A DNA stretch of 64,000 nucleotides, taken from the NCBI GenBank assembly GCA_028871475.1, contig JAGWMZ010000006.1:62001-126000 (forward strand), read 5' to 3'. How positions within the stretch are numbered: position 1 is the stretch's first letter; each line of letters opens with the position of its first letter. This DNA comes from Sphingomonadales bacterium (GTDB lineage: Bacteria > Pseudomonadota > Alphaproteobacteria > Sphingomonadales > Sphingomonadaceae). The notes under the pieces were generated by a model that worked only from the letters and a program-made list of their open reading frames with translations, was not told the origin of the DNA and made no database searches. Made by a program: the position numbers and the translations under genes. Below are positions 1 to 9,120 of this stretch, piece after piece.

Positions 1-78
1 CAGAGCCTTCTTGCAATCCATCATGCCGGCGCCAGTGCGCTCGCGCAGGTTCTTCACGTCGGCGGCGGTGTAAGCCAT
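1..78 (-). CDS. tsf: Elongation factor Ts, N-terminal fragment cut by window edge
   Basis: Only the first 26 codons are inside the window. The translation begins [20 protein letters not shown] and continues DCKKAL, the conserved EF-Ts N-terminal motif that contacts EF-Tu. EF-Ts catalyses GDP/GTP exchange on EF-Tu in the cytoplasm. It follows rpsB on the same strand after about 155 bp, the usual rpsB-tsf order, so the two are probably co-transcribed. The gene continues beyond base 1. I see no clear terminator in the rpsB-tsf spacer. Confidence 0.93.
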
Positions 79-233
79 GTCCGAAATCCTTATGATGTGA
101 TGACGCGCCGGCCTGCCGACGCGCCTGAAATGGTGAGGCGCCGGGCCGGAACGCCCCGAGTGGAGCGTCCCATGGACCCGGCGCACTGCAATTTCATGAC
201 GCCCCGATGTTATGCCCGGGCGTCGGGCCGAAA

Positions 234-989
234 TCAGGCCTCGAGAGCTTCTTCAGCAACCGGCGCGTCGAGAGCGCCGATGTCCACGCCCGAGTCGACC
301 ACGGCAGCGCGGTTGCCCTTGGTGGCAGCAGCGGCCACGGCCTCGCAATAGAGGCGGATGGCGCGGCTGGCATCATCGTTGGCGGGCACGGGGAAGGCGA
401 TGCCATCGGGCGAAACGTTCGAGTCGAGGATGGCAACGACCGGGATACCCAGCACGTTGGCTTCCTTGATCGCCAGCTCTTCCTTGTTGGCGTCGATCAC
501 GAACATCACGTCGGGGATGCCGCCCATGTCGCGGATGCCGCCCAGCGACAGTTCGAGCTTATCACGCTCGCGGGTCATCTGAAGGACTTCCTTCTTGGTG
601 AGACCGGCGGTGTCGCCCGACAGCTTCTCTTCCAGCGCCTTGAAACGCTTGATCGAACCCGAGATCGTCTTCCAGTTGGTGAGCATGCCGCCCAGCCAAC
701 GGTGGTTGACATAGTGCTGACCGCAGGCGCGGGCGGCCTGGGCGATCGGCTCCTGAGCCTGGCGCTTGGTGCCGACGAACAGCACCTTGCCGCCGTTCTG
801 CACAGTGGCGGCGATGAAATCGAGCGCACGGGCGAACAGGGGAACGGTCTGCGACAGGTCGAGAATGTGAACGCCGTTGCGCGCGCCGAAGATATACGGC
901 TTCATGCGCGGGTTCCAGCGGTGGGTCTGGTGACCGAAGTGAGCGCCAGCTTCCATGAGCTGATGCAGCGAGACGGTAGGAGCCGCCAT
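234..989 (-). CDS. rpsB: 30S ribosomal protein S2
   Basis: The product is 251 residues, beginning [20 protein letters not shown], and has the S2 signatures [24 protein letters not shown] and [10 protein letters not shown]2 is assembled late into the small subunit and is needed for mRNA binding. The start at 989 is preceded by a GGAAGGAA ribosome binding site. The frame stays open further upstream to 1097, but that extension has no S2 homology and is rejected. The C-terminus (residues ~225-251) is Ala/Glu rich, as is common in alphaproteobacterial S2. tsf follows on the same strand. Confidence 0.97.
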
Positions 990-1411
990 AGTAAAATTCC
1001 TTCCGGTTTGGTCCTCTGGGAAGCTGGAACCGTGCGGGTCATTCCGCTGCGGCACCGGTGCAAATGCTTCCCATGTGGGATTTTTCGAGCATGACACATG
1101 CCATGCCGATTGCCGCAGTCAGGCCCGAGAATCAGGCCAAGCAACGGCAATGCGCGGGCCATTAGCCCCGGCTTGACCAAAAATCCAGAGGAAATCCGCC
1201 GCAGCGACGAAACGGGTTGCCGTCAAAAGGCGCTTGACAGCCCGGAACAAAAATAGAACATTGCAACCGTCAGACGGAACGGCATGGATCGAGTTCAAAC
1301 CTGAGGTGTTATCCACACGTTACGAACAGGTCGCGCGGTTTTGTTAACGCATTTCTGCCCGGGCGCAATCCCCCATGCGGGACGGGCGCCTGTCGTATGG
1401 AGAGTTTCGCG
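990..1411. other. Intergenic region upstream of rpsB, no gene seen
   Basis: This 422 bp region separates divergent rpsB (minus) and a small membrane protein gene (plus). It must hold the rpsB-tsf promoter, but no convincing -35/-10 pair for it was found by eye. On the plus strand it holds a TTGACA hexamer with a LexA-type box (1234-1262, separate entry). A perfect match to the DnaA box TTATCCACA lies at 1309-1317; a single box has little predictive value. Confidence 0.5.
1234..1262 (+). promoter_or_regulatory. Candidate SOS promoter with LexA box GAAC-N7-GAAC
   Basis: TTGACA (1234-1239) is followed by GAAC (1245-1248), seven bases, and GAAC (1256-1259). This is the reverse-complement form of GTTC-N7-GTTC, the LexA operator of many alphaproteobacteria (Rhizobium, Rhodobacter, Caulobacter). 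A weak -10 (AACATT, 1257-1262) lies 17 bp after the -35, so LexA would sit between the two promoter elements. The next plus-strand gene starts at 1412, giving a leader of about 140 nt. The operator match is exact; the promoter assignment is inference. Confidence 0.5.
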
Positions 1412-1714
1412 ATGAGCAAGGTTCTGATTGATGTCGCCCTGATGATCATCACGCTTGTTGCGTGCTGTTCTCTGATAGGCAGCGCTCGCCAGTTCATGAC
1501 ACTGTTCGTTCAACTGCGCGCCGAAATGGCCGCCGGCATGACCACTCAGGAAATGCGCTTTACGATCCGCTTAACCAGCGCCAGCACAACCCTCGCTCCG
1601 GTTACGGCCATGGCCTATCAGCCGGGTGCCAATGTCGCCCACAATACTGCTGGCGCCCTTGCGGTCACATCTCGTCCGCGTCGCCGTCCAGCCGTGATCC
1701 GCGCAGCCGCTTGA
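1412..1714 (+). CDS. Small membrane protein, possibly SOS-induced
   Basis: This 100-residue protein has one N-terminal hydrophobic segment (residues ~4-26, VLIDVALMIITLVACCSLIG), then a hydrophilic stretch and a basic tail ([10 protein letters not shown]). I do not recognise the family. The start at 1412 has GGAGA eight bases upstream; an in-frame ATG at 1397 lacks a site. The last 50 bp overlap the 3' end of convergent pssA. The LexA-like box about 150 bp upstream suggests DNA-damage control. Caulobacter SidA shows that SOS-induced small membrane proteins can inhibit division, but no sequence similarity to SidA is claimed. It could also be a spurious ORF. Confidence 0.5.
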   Translation: MSKVLIDVALMIITLVACCSLIGSARQFMTLFVQLRAEMAAGMTTQEMRFTIRLTSASTTLAPVTAMAYQPGANVAHNTAGALAVTSRPRRRPAVIRAAA

Positions 1715-2465
1715 CCCGCGCGTAGGACACCATTCCCACTGGAATCAGCGCCATATAGATGATGCAGATGCCCGCCAGTGTCAGCCATGGTTCGGTGAGC
1801 AGGGCAGCAAAAACCAGACCGAAGAGCGCAATCAATTCCAGCCGAATGGTGCGGCGCGGGCGCAGCGCATGCCAGCCCAGCGTCGCCAGGCTGGAGATCA
1901 TCAGGAAGGCAATAAAAGCCATCCAGCCGCCCACCAGCATCGGCTGACGGAAGATGTCATTGCCGCTGGAAATCCAGAGATACATCGGCAGGAAGGCAAG
2001 TCCTGCGCCGACAGGAGCCGGAACGCCGGTCAGAAAGCCGGCGGATTTGTGGGGCTGGTCAGGCAGATCGATCTGGGCGTTGAAACGGGCTAGGCGCAGC
2101 ACGCAGCAAATGGCAAAGGCCAGCGCGGCAAACCAGCCAAGACGCGGTACCGCCTGCAGGGACCAGAGAAAGACGATCAGCGCGGGGGCAACGCCGAAGG
2201 AAATCGAATCGGAGAGGCTGTCGAGCTCGGCGCCAAAACGCGATTGCGCCTTGAGCAGGCGCGCGATCCGGCCATCAATGCCATCAAGCATCCCGGCCAG
2301 AATTACGGCGAGGACCGATTTGTCCCAATCGCCGTGGATGGCAAAGCGGATGCCCGTGAGGCCGCAACACAACGCGCCCGAGGTAATCGCGTTAGGGATC
2401 AAGGCCCGCAGGGTCAGCCCGCCGGGCAAGCGCCCGCCGCGCGGCCGACCAAAGCGATCCCTCAC
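1665..2465 (-). CDS. pssA: CDP-diacylglycerol-serine O-phosphatidyltransferase
   Basis: The enzyme makes phosphatidylserine from CDP-diacylglycerol and serine at the inner membrane. The 266-residue protein carries the CDP-alcohol phosphatidyltransferase signature DG-x2-AR-x8-G-x3-D-x3-D near residues 60-86 (DGIDGRIAR ... [10 protein letters not shown]) and about eight hydrophobic segments, as in the integral-membrane PssA type. The start is GTG at 2465, overlapping the psd stop by four bases (GTGA), which indicates translational coupling. psd uses the product directly, so the pair forms the complete phosphatidylethanolamine branch. The 3' end overlaps the convergent small-protein gene by 50 bp. 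Confidence 0.93.
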   Translation of the reverse strand: MRDRFGRPRGGRLPGGLTLRALIPNAITSGALCCGLTGIRFAIHGDWDKSVLAVILAGMLDGIDGRIARLLKAQSRFGAELDSLSDSISFGVAPALIVFLWSLQAVPRLGWFAALAFAICCVLRLARFNAQIDLPDQPHKSAGFLTGVPAPVGAGLAFLPMYLWISSGNDIFRQPMLVGGWMAFIAFLMISSLATLGWHALRPRRTIRLELIALFGLVFAALLTEPWLTLAGICIIYMALIPVGMVSYARVKRLRGSRLDGDADEM

Positions 2466-3211
2466 TGGCTGACACCCTCGATGTGCGGCGCCTGGCCGAT
2501 CTGGGCCAGCACCGTTTCACCCGCGATGGTCTTCTGCCCCATCAGCACAAGCGGTTCGGTGCCTTCGGGCAGATAAACGTCAACGCGGCTGCCAAAACGG
2601 ATAAGGCCGATGCGCTGCCCCGCCGCGATGATGTCACCCGGCTTGACGAAAGGGACGATACGGCGCGCCACAAGGCCCGCGATCTGGGTAAAACCCACCA
2701 GGGTACCGTTCCCCTGATCGACGAGAATGTGCTGGCGCTCATTCTCTTCGCTGGCCTTGTCGAGATCGGCGTTGAGGAACTTGCCGGGAATATAGACCAC
2801 ACGCCGCACCGTGCCGCCAATGGGCGTGCGGTTGATATGCACATCGAACACGCTCATGAAAATCGAGATGCGCGTCACCGGCGCAGTCCCCAGCCCCGGC
2901 GTGCCCGTGCCATCGTCCATCGACAGTTCGCGCGGGGGCGGCACCTTCTGGATCAACGTGATCAAGCCATCCGCCGGCGCCACGACCAACCCGTCGCCCT
3001 TGGGCGTCACGCGCAAGGGATCGCGGAAAAAGGCGCAAATGCAGTAGGTCAATATGCCCAGCGGCCAGGCCAGCCAATGGCTGATCAGCACGCCCGACGC
3101 CACACAGGCAACAGCGGCCACGGCGGCGAATTTGCGCGCCTCGGGATGGACTGCCGGCCAGTGCCAGCTGGCCGAACCACGGCCACGATTGTCAAGAAGT
3201 TCTCCAGGCAT
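2462..3211 (-). CDS. psd: Phosphatidylserine decarboxylase proenzyme
   Basis: Psd converts phosphatidylserine to phosphatidylethanolamine. The 249-residue protein resembles the short alphaproteobacterial form: an N-terminal hydrophobic hairpin (residues ~28-60), then the catalytic fold. The self-cleavage site is the Gly-Ser of [11 protein letters not shown] (residues ~206-216), where Ser becomes the pyruvoyl cofactor. The motif [15 protein letters not shown] is typical of the family. It is first in a two-gene operon with pssA (GTGA overlap). About 113 bp separate its start from the spanin-like genes upstream. Confidence 0.94.
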   Translation of the reverse strand: MPGELLDNRGRGSASWHWPAVHPEARKFAAVAAVACVASGVLISHWLAWPLGILTYCICAFFRDPLRVTPKGDGLVVAPADGLITLIQKVPPPRELSMDDGTGTPGLGTAPVTRISIFMSVFDVHINRTPIGGTVRRVVYIPGKFLNADLDKASEENERQHILVDQGNGTLVGFTQIAGLVARRIVPFVKPGDIIAAGQRIGLIRFGSRVDVYLPEGTEPLVLMGQKTIAGETVLAQIGQAPHIEGVSQ

Positions 3212-3324
3212 GGCCGTCCTCTAGGCGTTGGCGCGGCCGGCGACAAGCCGCTTGGCGACTGACGCTGGGGATAGCCGCGTATTGCAGACTTAATACAGCA
3301 AGCAGCAGCCCTGCAAGGTCAATG

Positions 3325-3672
3325 TCAGAACAGCCCGAGCAGACGATGGCGACCGACCACCTTCACCGCCTGCGCATCCCTCGCCTCGCACCGCGACACG
3401 ATGGCAAGCGCATCGCGCGTGCGCCCATTGGCCATCTCCAGATTGGCCGCCTCAGCAGTCGCAAAACCGATCCAGGCCTTCGTCTGGGCGAGATCGTCAC
3501 CTTCCCGGGCCGGTGTCGGCGCATGGGGGACGCCGTTCGACCACTCAGCGGGGATCAGGCTGCTGCACGCTGGAGGCGGCGCAGAAACCGGAGGAGATTG
3601 CACACAGGCCGTCGCGGCCAGCAGCATCGGCACCGGCCACATTGCGCGCAGCCGTGATTGCGGATCGGGCAT
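3325..3672 (-). CDS. Putative outer-membrane spanin-like lipoprotein
   Basis: This 115-residue protein has a short signal sequence ending in a lipobox (MLLAATAC, Cys at residue 23) followed by a proline-rich stretch (VQSPPVSAPPPACSSLIPAEW). The remainder is short and helical and ends LLGLF. The pattern matches outer-membrane spanins (Rz1-like) of alphaproteobacterial phages, which join an inner-membrane spanin to fuse the envelope membranes at lysis. Its first 128 bp lie inside the 3' end of the upstream gene in another frame, as in Rz/Rz1 pairs. No other phage gene is adjacent, so it may be a relic or a co-opted lysis gene. Family assignment is from pattern only. Confidence 0.5.
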   Translation of the reverse strand: MPDPQSRLRAMWPVPMLLAATACVQSPPVSAPPPACSSLIPAEWSNGVPHAPTPAREGDDLAQTKAWIGFATAEAANLEMANGRTRDALAIVSRCEARDAQAVKVVGRHRLLGLF

Positions 3673-3946
3673 CGCTCACGCTTCCTTCCATCGCTTTTTC
3701 GGAATTGGTCCGCAGTTGCACAGCCGCCACGGCGTCAGAAGCGTTGCGCGCGCCAGCCGCAGCCATGCCGGCATCGAGACGGACCGAGACAGCCCCTACA
3801 CCGCCCGCCATCACCCGCATCCACACGACCATCGCCGCAAGGCCCAGCACGACCGCTCCCGCCACCAGGAAAAACCGGCGCCGCATCACCACATCGGAAA
3901 AAATCTGCCAAAGCCGGGCAAGCAGAAACTGGACAAGTTCGCGCAT
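3545..3946 (-). CDS. Putative inner-membrane spanin-like protein
   Basis: The 133-residue protein has one transmembrane segment (residues ~25-44, FFLVAGAVVLGLAAMVVWM) preceded by basic residues MRRR, then an Ala-rich helical periplasmic region. This is the topology of inner-membrane spanins (Rz). The start at 3946 has GGAAGGG seven bases upstream; the frame is open to 4117, but that extension is Cys-rich and lacks a ribosome site. The 3' third overlaps the lipoprotein gene in a different frame. tRNA-Tyr lies about 180 bp upstream, a common phage integration target. It could also be an unrelated envelope protein pair. Confidence 0.45.
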   Translation of the reverse strand: MRELVQFLLARLWQIFSDVVMRRRFFLVAGAVVLGLAAMVVWMRVMAGGVGAVSVRLDAGMAAAGARNASDAVAAVQLRTNSEKAMEGSVSDARSAITAARNVAGADAAGRDGLCAISSGFCAASSVQQPDPR

Positions 3947-4128
3947 CAGCCGCCCTTCCGGTTTGAGGATGAGCGCCCGCGCGGCAAAATCAAACTTGCC
4001 ACACCTGTCACGCTCTGCGGCAAAGAAATAACCATTCTGGGAAATGTAGGACAGGGGCATGCCATGCCCACAATCGCAATGCCGCATCGCGCAATGCGGT
4101 TTCATCTTCTGTTTCAAGAAGGAAACGG

Positions 4129-4214
4129 TGGTGGACAGGGCTAGATTCGAACTAGCGTACGCTCACGCGGGCAGATTTACAGTCTGCTGCCTTTAACCAC
4201 TCGGCCACCTGTCC
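4129..4214 (-). tRNA. tRNA-Tyr (GTA)
   Basis: The minus strand folds into a class II tRNA. The acceptor GGACAGG pairs with CCTGTCC, followed by discriminator A and encoded CCA at 4131-4129. The D arm reads GCCGAGTGGTTAAAGGC. The anticodon loop carries GTA in ACTGTAAATCT, and there is a long variable arm and a TTCGAAT T-loop. The GTA anticodon and long variable arm identify tyrosine. No duplicated 3' tRNA segment, as an integrated phage would leave, was found in the window. Confidence 0.95.
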
Positions 4215-4387
4215 ACACCGTCATATCATCAGTCAAATGACTGAGATTTCAGCGCTGGGGTCTCCCCCGAATGGCCCCACCAAGTGGGTCCGTCCAGCCG
4301 AGGACCGGCCCTATGCTGATCTGAGCCTTGCCTGTCAACACCAGGATTGGCATGGGCGGGAAAATTTTTCACAAAAAGGACATCTCC

Positions 4388-5224
4388 ATGGCCAGAAATG
4401 GCGACCATCACCAAGGCGGCGAGCCGCATGAGAAGCGCGGGAAAGCCATGCGTGGCCGGGCCGGGCGCATGCAGGGCGGGCGCGGCAGCGGGCGCAGCAA
4501 CAAGGGCCCGGTGCGCCTGTGGGGCCGCCATGCCGTCGAGGCGGCGCTGAAAAACCCGAATCGCAGCCACCGCAAACTATGGGCCACGCGCGAAGGCATC
4601 GCCAGCCTCGATGGCGAACTGCCCGCCGACTTCACCATTGATTACGCCCAGGCCGCGGACCTTGGCCGCCTGGTGGCCAAGGATGCGCCGCATCAGGGCC
4701 TCGTGCTGGAATGCGAACCGCTCGACGACATCTTCCTCGACGACGTGCTCGACGGCGACCCCGAGCGTCCTATCCTCGTGCTCGATCAGGTGACCGACCC
4801 GCATAATGTCGGCGCCATCCTGCGTTCGGCCGCGGCCTTCAATGCGGCCGCCATCGTCACGCAGGATCGGCACGCCCCGCCCGAATCGGGTGTGGTGGCC
4901 AAATCGGCCAGTGGCGCGCTGGAAATTGTGCCCTGGGTGCGGGTGGTCAATCTGGCCCGCGCGCTCGAGGAAATCGCCGAGGCCGGCTATTGGCGCATCG
5001 GTCTTGCCGGTGAGGCCGAGGCCACGCTGGCACAGGCCCTGCCCGTTGGTCCCGTCGCGCTGGTGCTGGGCGCCGAGGGCGAAGGCATGCGCCACAACAT
5101 CACCCAGCATTGCGACACGTTGGCCCGCCTGCCCATTTCCGAGGCCATGGAAAGCCTCAACGTCTCCAACGCGGCGGCGATCGCGCTTTACGCCATCGCC
5201 ACGCGTGACATCGGCGAGGATTGA
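4388..5224 (+). CDS. rlmB: SpoU-family rRNA 2'-O-methyltransferase (RlmB-like)
   Basis: The product is a 278-residue SAM-dependent RNA methyltransferase of the SPOUT/TrmH class, probably modifying 23S rRNA G2251. The N-terminus is Arg/Gly rich. An L30e-like substrate-binding domain starts at GRHAVEAAL (residue ~45). The catalytic domain holds the three SpoU motifs: LDQVTDPHNVGAILRSA, LVLGAEGEGM and ISEAMESLNVSNAAAIALY. The start at 4388 has AAGGA seven bases upstream; the frame extends to 4328 without a ribosome site. tRNA-Tyr lies on the opposite strand upstream. The RlmB assignment within the family is likely but not proven. Confidence 0.87.
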   Translation: MARNGDHHQGGEPHEKRGKAMRGRAGRMQGGRGSGRSNKGPVRLWGRHAVEAALKNPNRSHRKLWATREGIASLDGELPADFTIDYAQAADLGRLVAKDAPHQGLVLECEPLDDIFLDDVLDGDPERPILVLDQVTDPHNVGAILRSAAAFNAAAIVTQDRHAPPESGVVAKSASGALEIVPWVRVVNLARALEEIAEAGYWRIGLAGEAEATLAQALPVGPVALVLGAEGEGMRHNITQHCDTLARLPISEAMESLNVSNAAAIALYAIATRDIGED

Positions 5225-5245
5225 TCCCATCGGACCCCGACCAGA

Positions 5246-5277
5246 AACGCCGCGCCGGAACAATCCGACGCGGCGTT
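5246..5277. terminator. Hairpin between convergent rlmB and hup
   Basis: A perfect 9 bp stem (AACGCCGCG / CGCGGCGTT) with a 14 nt loop sits 21 bp after the rlmB stop and before the convergent HU gene. There is no strong T-run, so it may be a weak bidirectional terminator or an mRNA-stabilising hairpin. Confidence 0.45.
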
Positions 5278-5352
5278 CAAACGTGATCAACGGACGATCC
5301 GCCACTCCCTAGGTTCCGGGGGCATGCATCCTCATGAACGCGCCTGTCAGAG

Positions 5353-5625
5353 TCAGTTGACAGCGTCCTTCAGGCCCTTGCCGGCCTTGAACTTGGGCTG
5401 AGCCGACGCCTTGATGGGCATAGGCTCGCCAGTGCGGGGGTTGCGGCCGGTCGAGGCCTTGCGCTTGGCCACAGAGAAGGTGCCGAAACCGACCAGACGC
5501 ACTTCATCGCCGGACCTGAGGGCACCAGTGATCGCGTCGAATACGCCTTCGACGGCCTTGGTGGCATCGCTGCGCGTCAGGCCACTGGCCTCTGCCACAG
5601 CGCCGATCAATTCGTTTTTGTTCAT
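5353..5625 (-). CDS. hup: HU-family DNA-binding protein
   Basis: This 90-residue nucleoid protein binds and bends DNA as a dimer. It has the full HU fold: N-terminal helices (MNKNELIGAVAEASGLTRSD), the dimer segment FDAITGALRSGDEVRLVGFG, and the beta-arm signature GRNPRTGEPMPIKA with the intercalating proline. Its length matches HU-beta. A ribosome site (GGGGG) precedes ATG at 5625. It lies 230 bp downstream of lon on the same strand, the lon-hup order found in many proteobacteria, with its own candidate promoter in the gap. Confidence 0.95.
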   Translation of the reverse strand: MNKNELIGAVAEASGLTRSDATKAVEGVFDAITGALRSGDEVRLVGFGTFSVAKRKASTGRNPRTGEPMPIKASAQPKFKAGKGLKDAVN

Positions 5626-5687
5626 GTTGGAAACCCCCTAGATCCTGTTGACGTTACCTGTTCTGACTCACCAGCGCGGGTGGCGGG

Positions 5688-5716
5688 AATTGAGCGAGTT
5701 TTCACAGGGCTGTCAA
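5688..5716 (-). promoter_or_regulatory. Candidate hup promoter
   Basis: On the minus strand a perfect TTGACA (5716-5711) is followed by a 17 bp spacer and TCAATT (5693-5688). The predicted transcript would have a leader of about 55 nt before the hup ATG. The -35 is consensus but the -10 is weak, so this is a visual prediction only. Confidence 0.35.
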
Positions 5717-5816
5717 AGGCCAAAATGCGGTAAACCGGGCGAATATCCCAGTTGCAGCGCTGTTTTGAGGGCCTGACGTGGCGCGCCGTCGTCATCAGGC
5801 GCGGCCATCATGGTTA

Positions 5817-5845
5817 CCGCGACTCGAACACTGTCCGAGTCGCGG
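5817..5845 (-). terminator. Hairpin after lon
   Basis: A perfect 10 bp stem (CCGCGACTCG / CGAGTCGCGG) with a 9 nt loop begins 13 bp past the lon stop codon. No T-tract follows on the minus strand. It may end or protect the lon transcript before the separate hup promoter. Confidence 0.45.
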
Positions 5846-5857
5846 CAATGCAGCATA

Positions 5858-8257
<2,400 letters not shown>

Positions 8258-8412
8258 GTCAGCAATCCATTCCTGCGGGGCCCCGATCAAAACGGCGACC
8301 CGGCGTTGTTTCCCAGGATATGGGGAGCCATGGGCGAGCGTGCAATGGCAAGGCGGTGCTGTCTTGTGGATTGGGCCTGGGTCAGCGGAGATTTTCGTGG
8401 CAGATTGCCTGA

Positions 8413-8781
8413 ATGACCCTGCCGCCGCCCGCCCTGATCGCTCCGCTGCGCGCGGCAGCCCTGGCGCTGCCCGAGGTGGTGGAAGCGACGCATTTTCACG
8501 ACGCGCCCAGCTTCCTGCTGCGCCGCGCCTGCTTTGCCCTGTGGCAACCCGATGCTGGTGAGAAAGACGGCGGTCGCGCCATCATGCGGCTGGATCGCGG
8601 CCTGCAAATGATCCGTTTCGAGGCCCGCCCCGAGGTCTTCGCCCCGGCACGCGTGGCAACGGTCCACTGGTCTTACGTCCGCCTGAGCGCGACAGAGCCC
8701 GGCGAGATCGAAACGCTCGTCCGCGAGGCCTGGGCCAGTCTTGCCCCGCTCTACCTGCGGCGGCAGGCGGGGCTGGCGTAA
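8413..8781 (+). CDS. MmcQ/YjbR-family DNA-binding-like protein
   Basis: This 122-residue protein matches the compact MmcQ/YjbR fold: the opening pattern LPEVVEATHFHDAPSFLLRRACFALW, a charged mid-section (IMRLDRGLQMIRFEARPEVFAPA), and a terminal helix ending in LVREAWASLAPLYLRR. The family has a double-wing DNA-binding-like structure but no settled function. It is divergent from lon and converges with ybaB, two bases from the ybaB stop. The start at 8413 is the first ATG; no strong ribosome site precedes it. Confidence 0.7.
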   Translation: MTLPPPALIAPLRAAALALPEVVEATHFHDAPSFLLRRACFALWQPDAGEKDGGRAIMRLDRGLQMIRFEARPEVFAPARVATVHWSYVRLSATEPGEIETLVREAWASLAPLYLRRQAGLA

Positions 8782-8783
8782 CG

Positions 8784-9119
8784 TCAGAAAGGCAGCTTGA
8801 AGCCCGGCGGCAGGCCCATGCCCTGCTGCGCCTTAGCGACTTCGGCACCGGCGACCTCATCGGCCTTGGCGCGGGCATCGTTGAAGGCGGCAGCGATCAG
8901 ATCTTCCAGTATGCCCTTCTCGGCAGGGGCCAGCAGCGTCTCATCCACCGAAACGCCAATCACGCGCCCCTTGGCCGTGGCGCGGATCTTCACCAGACCA
9001 CCGCCCGCCGCGCCCTCGACTTCGAGCTTGTCGAGCTTGCCCTGCGTTTCGTCCATCTGCTTCTTGATCGTCTCGGCCGCCTGCTGGGCCGCCTTGATCA
9101 TCTCTTCCATCGACTGCAT
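8784..9119 (-). CDS. ybaB: YbaB/EbfC-family nucleoid-associated protein
   Basis: This 111-residue DNA-binding protein forms tweezer-like dimers. The conserved parts are the N-terminal helix MEEMIKAAQQAAETIKKQM, the central VEGAAGGGLVKIRATAKGRVIGVSVD and the terminal PPGFKLPF. The start at 9119 is one base past the dnaX stop and has GGAG about eight bases upstream inside dnaX, so it is translationally linked to dnaX. The frame runs on to 9188 without homology. The dnaX-ybaB pair is conserved; the usual next gene, recR, is absent here and replaced by the convergent MmcQ-like gene. Confidence 0.93.
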   Translation of the reverse strand: MQSMEEMIKAAQQAAETIKKQMDETQGKLDKLEVEGAAGGGLVKIRATAKGRVIGVSVDETLLAPAEKGILEDLIAAAFNDARAKADEVAGAEVAKAQQGMGLPPGFKLPF

Positions 9120-9120
9120 G

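Noticed and set aside
1309..1317. DnaA box TTATCCACA as part of a replication origin
   Set aside because: Only one perfect box was noticed and no AT-rich region or cluster of boxes is nearby.
4129..4214. Prophage attachment site at tRNA-Tyr
   Set aside because: No direct repeat of the tRNA 3' end and no integrase were found; only the spanin-like pair hints at a phage origin.
8318..8352. Heat-shock (sigma-32-like) promoter upstream of lon: CTTG and CCCCATAT on the minus strand
   Set aside because: The spacing is 21 bp after CTTGCC instead of 13-17 bp and the -35 is incomplete.
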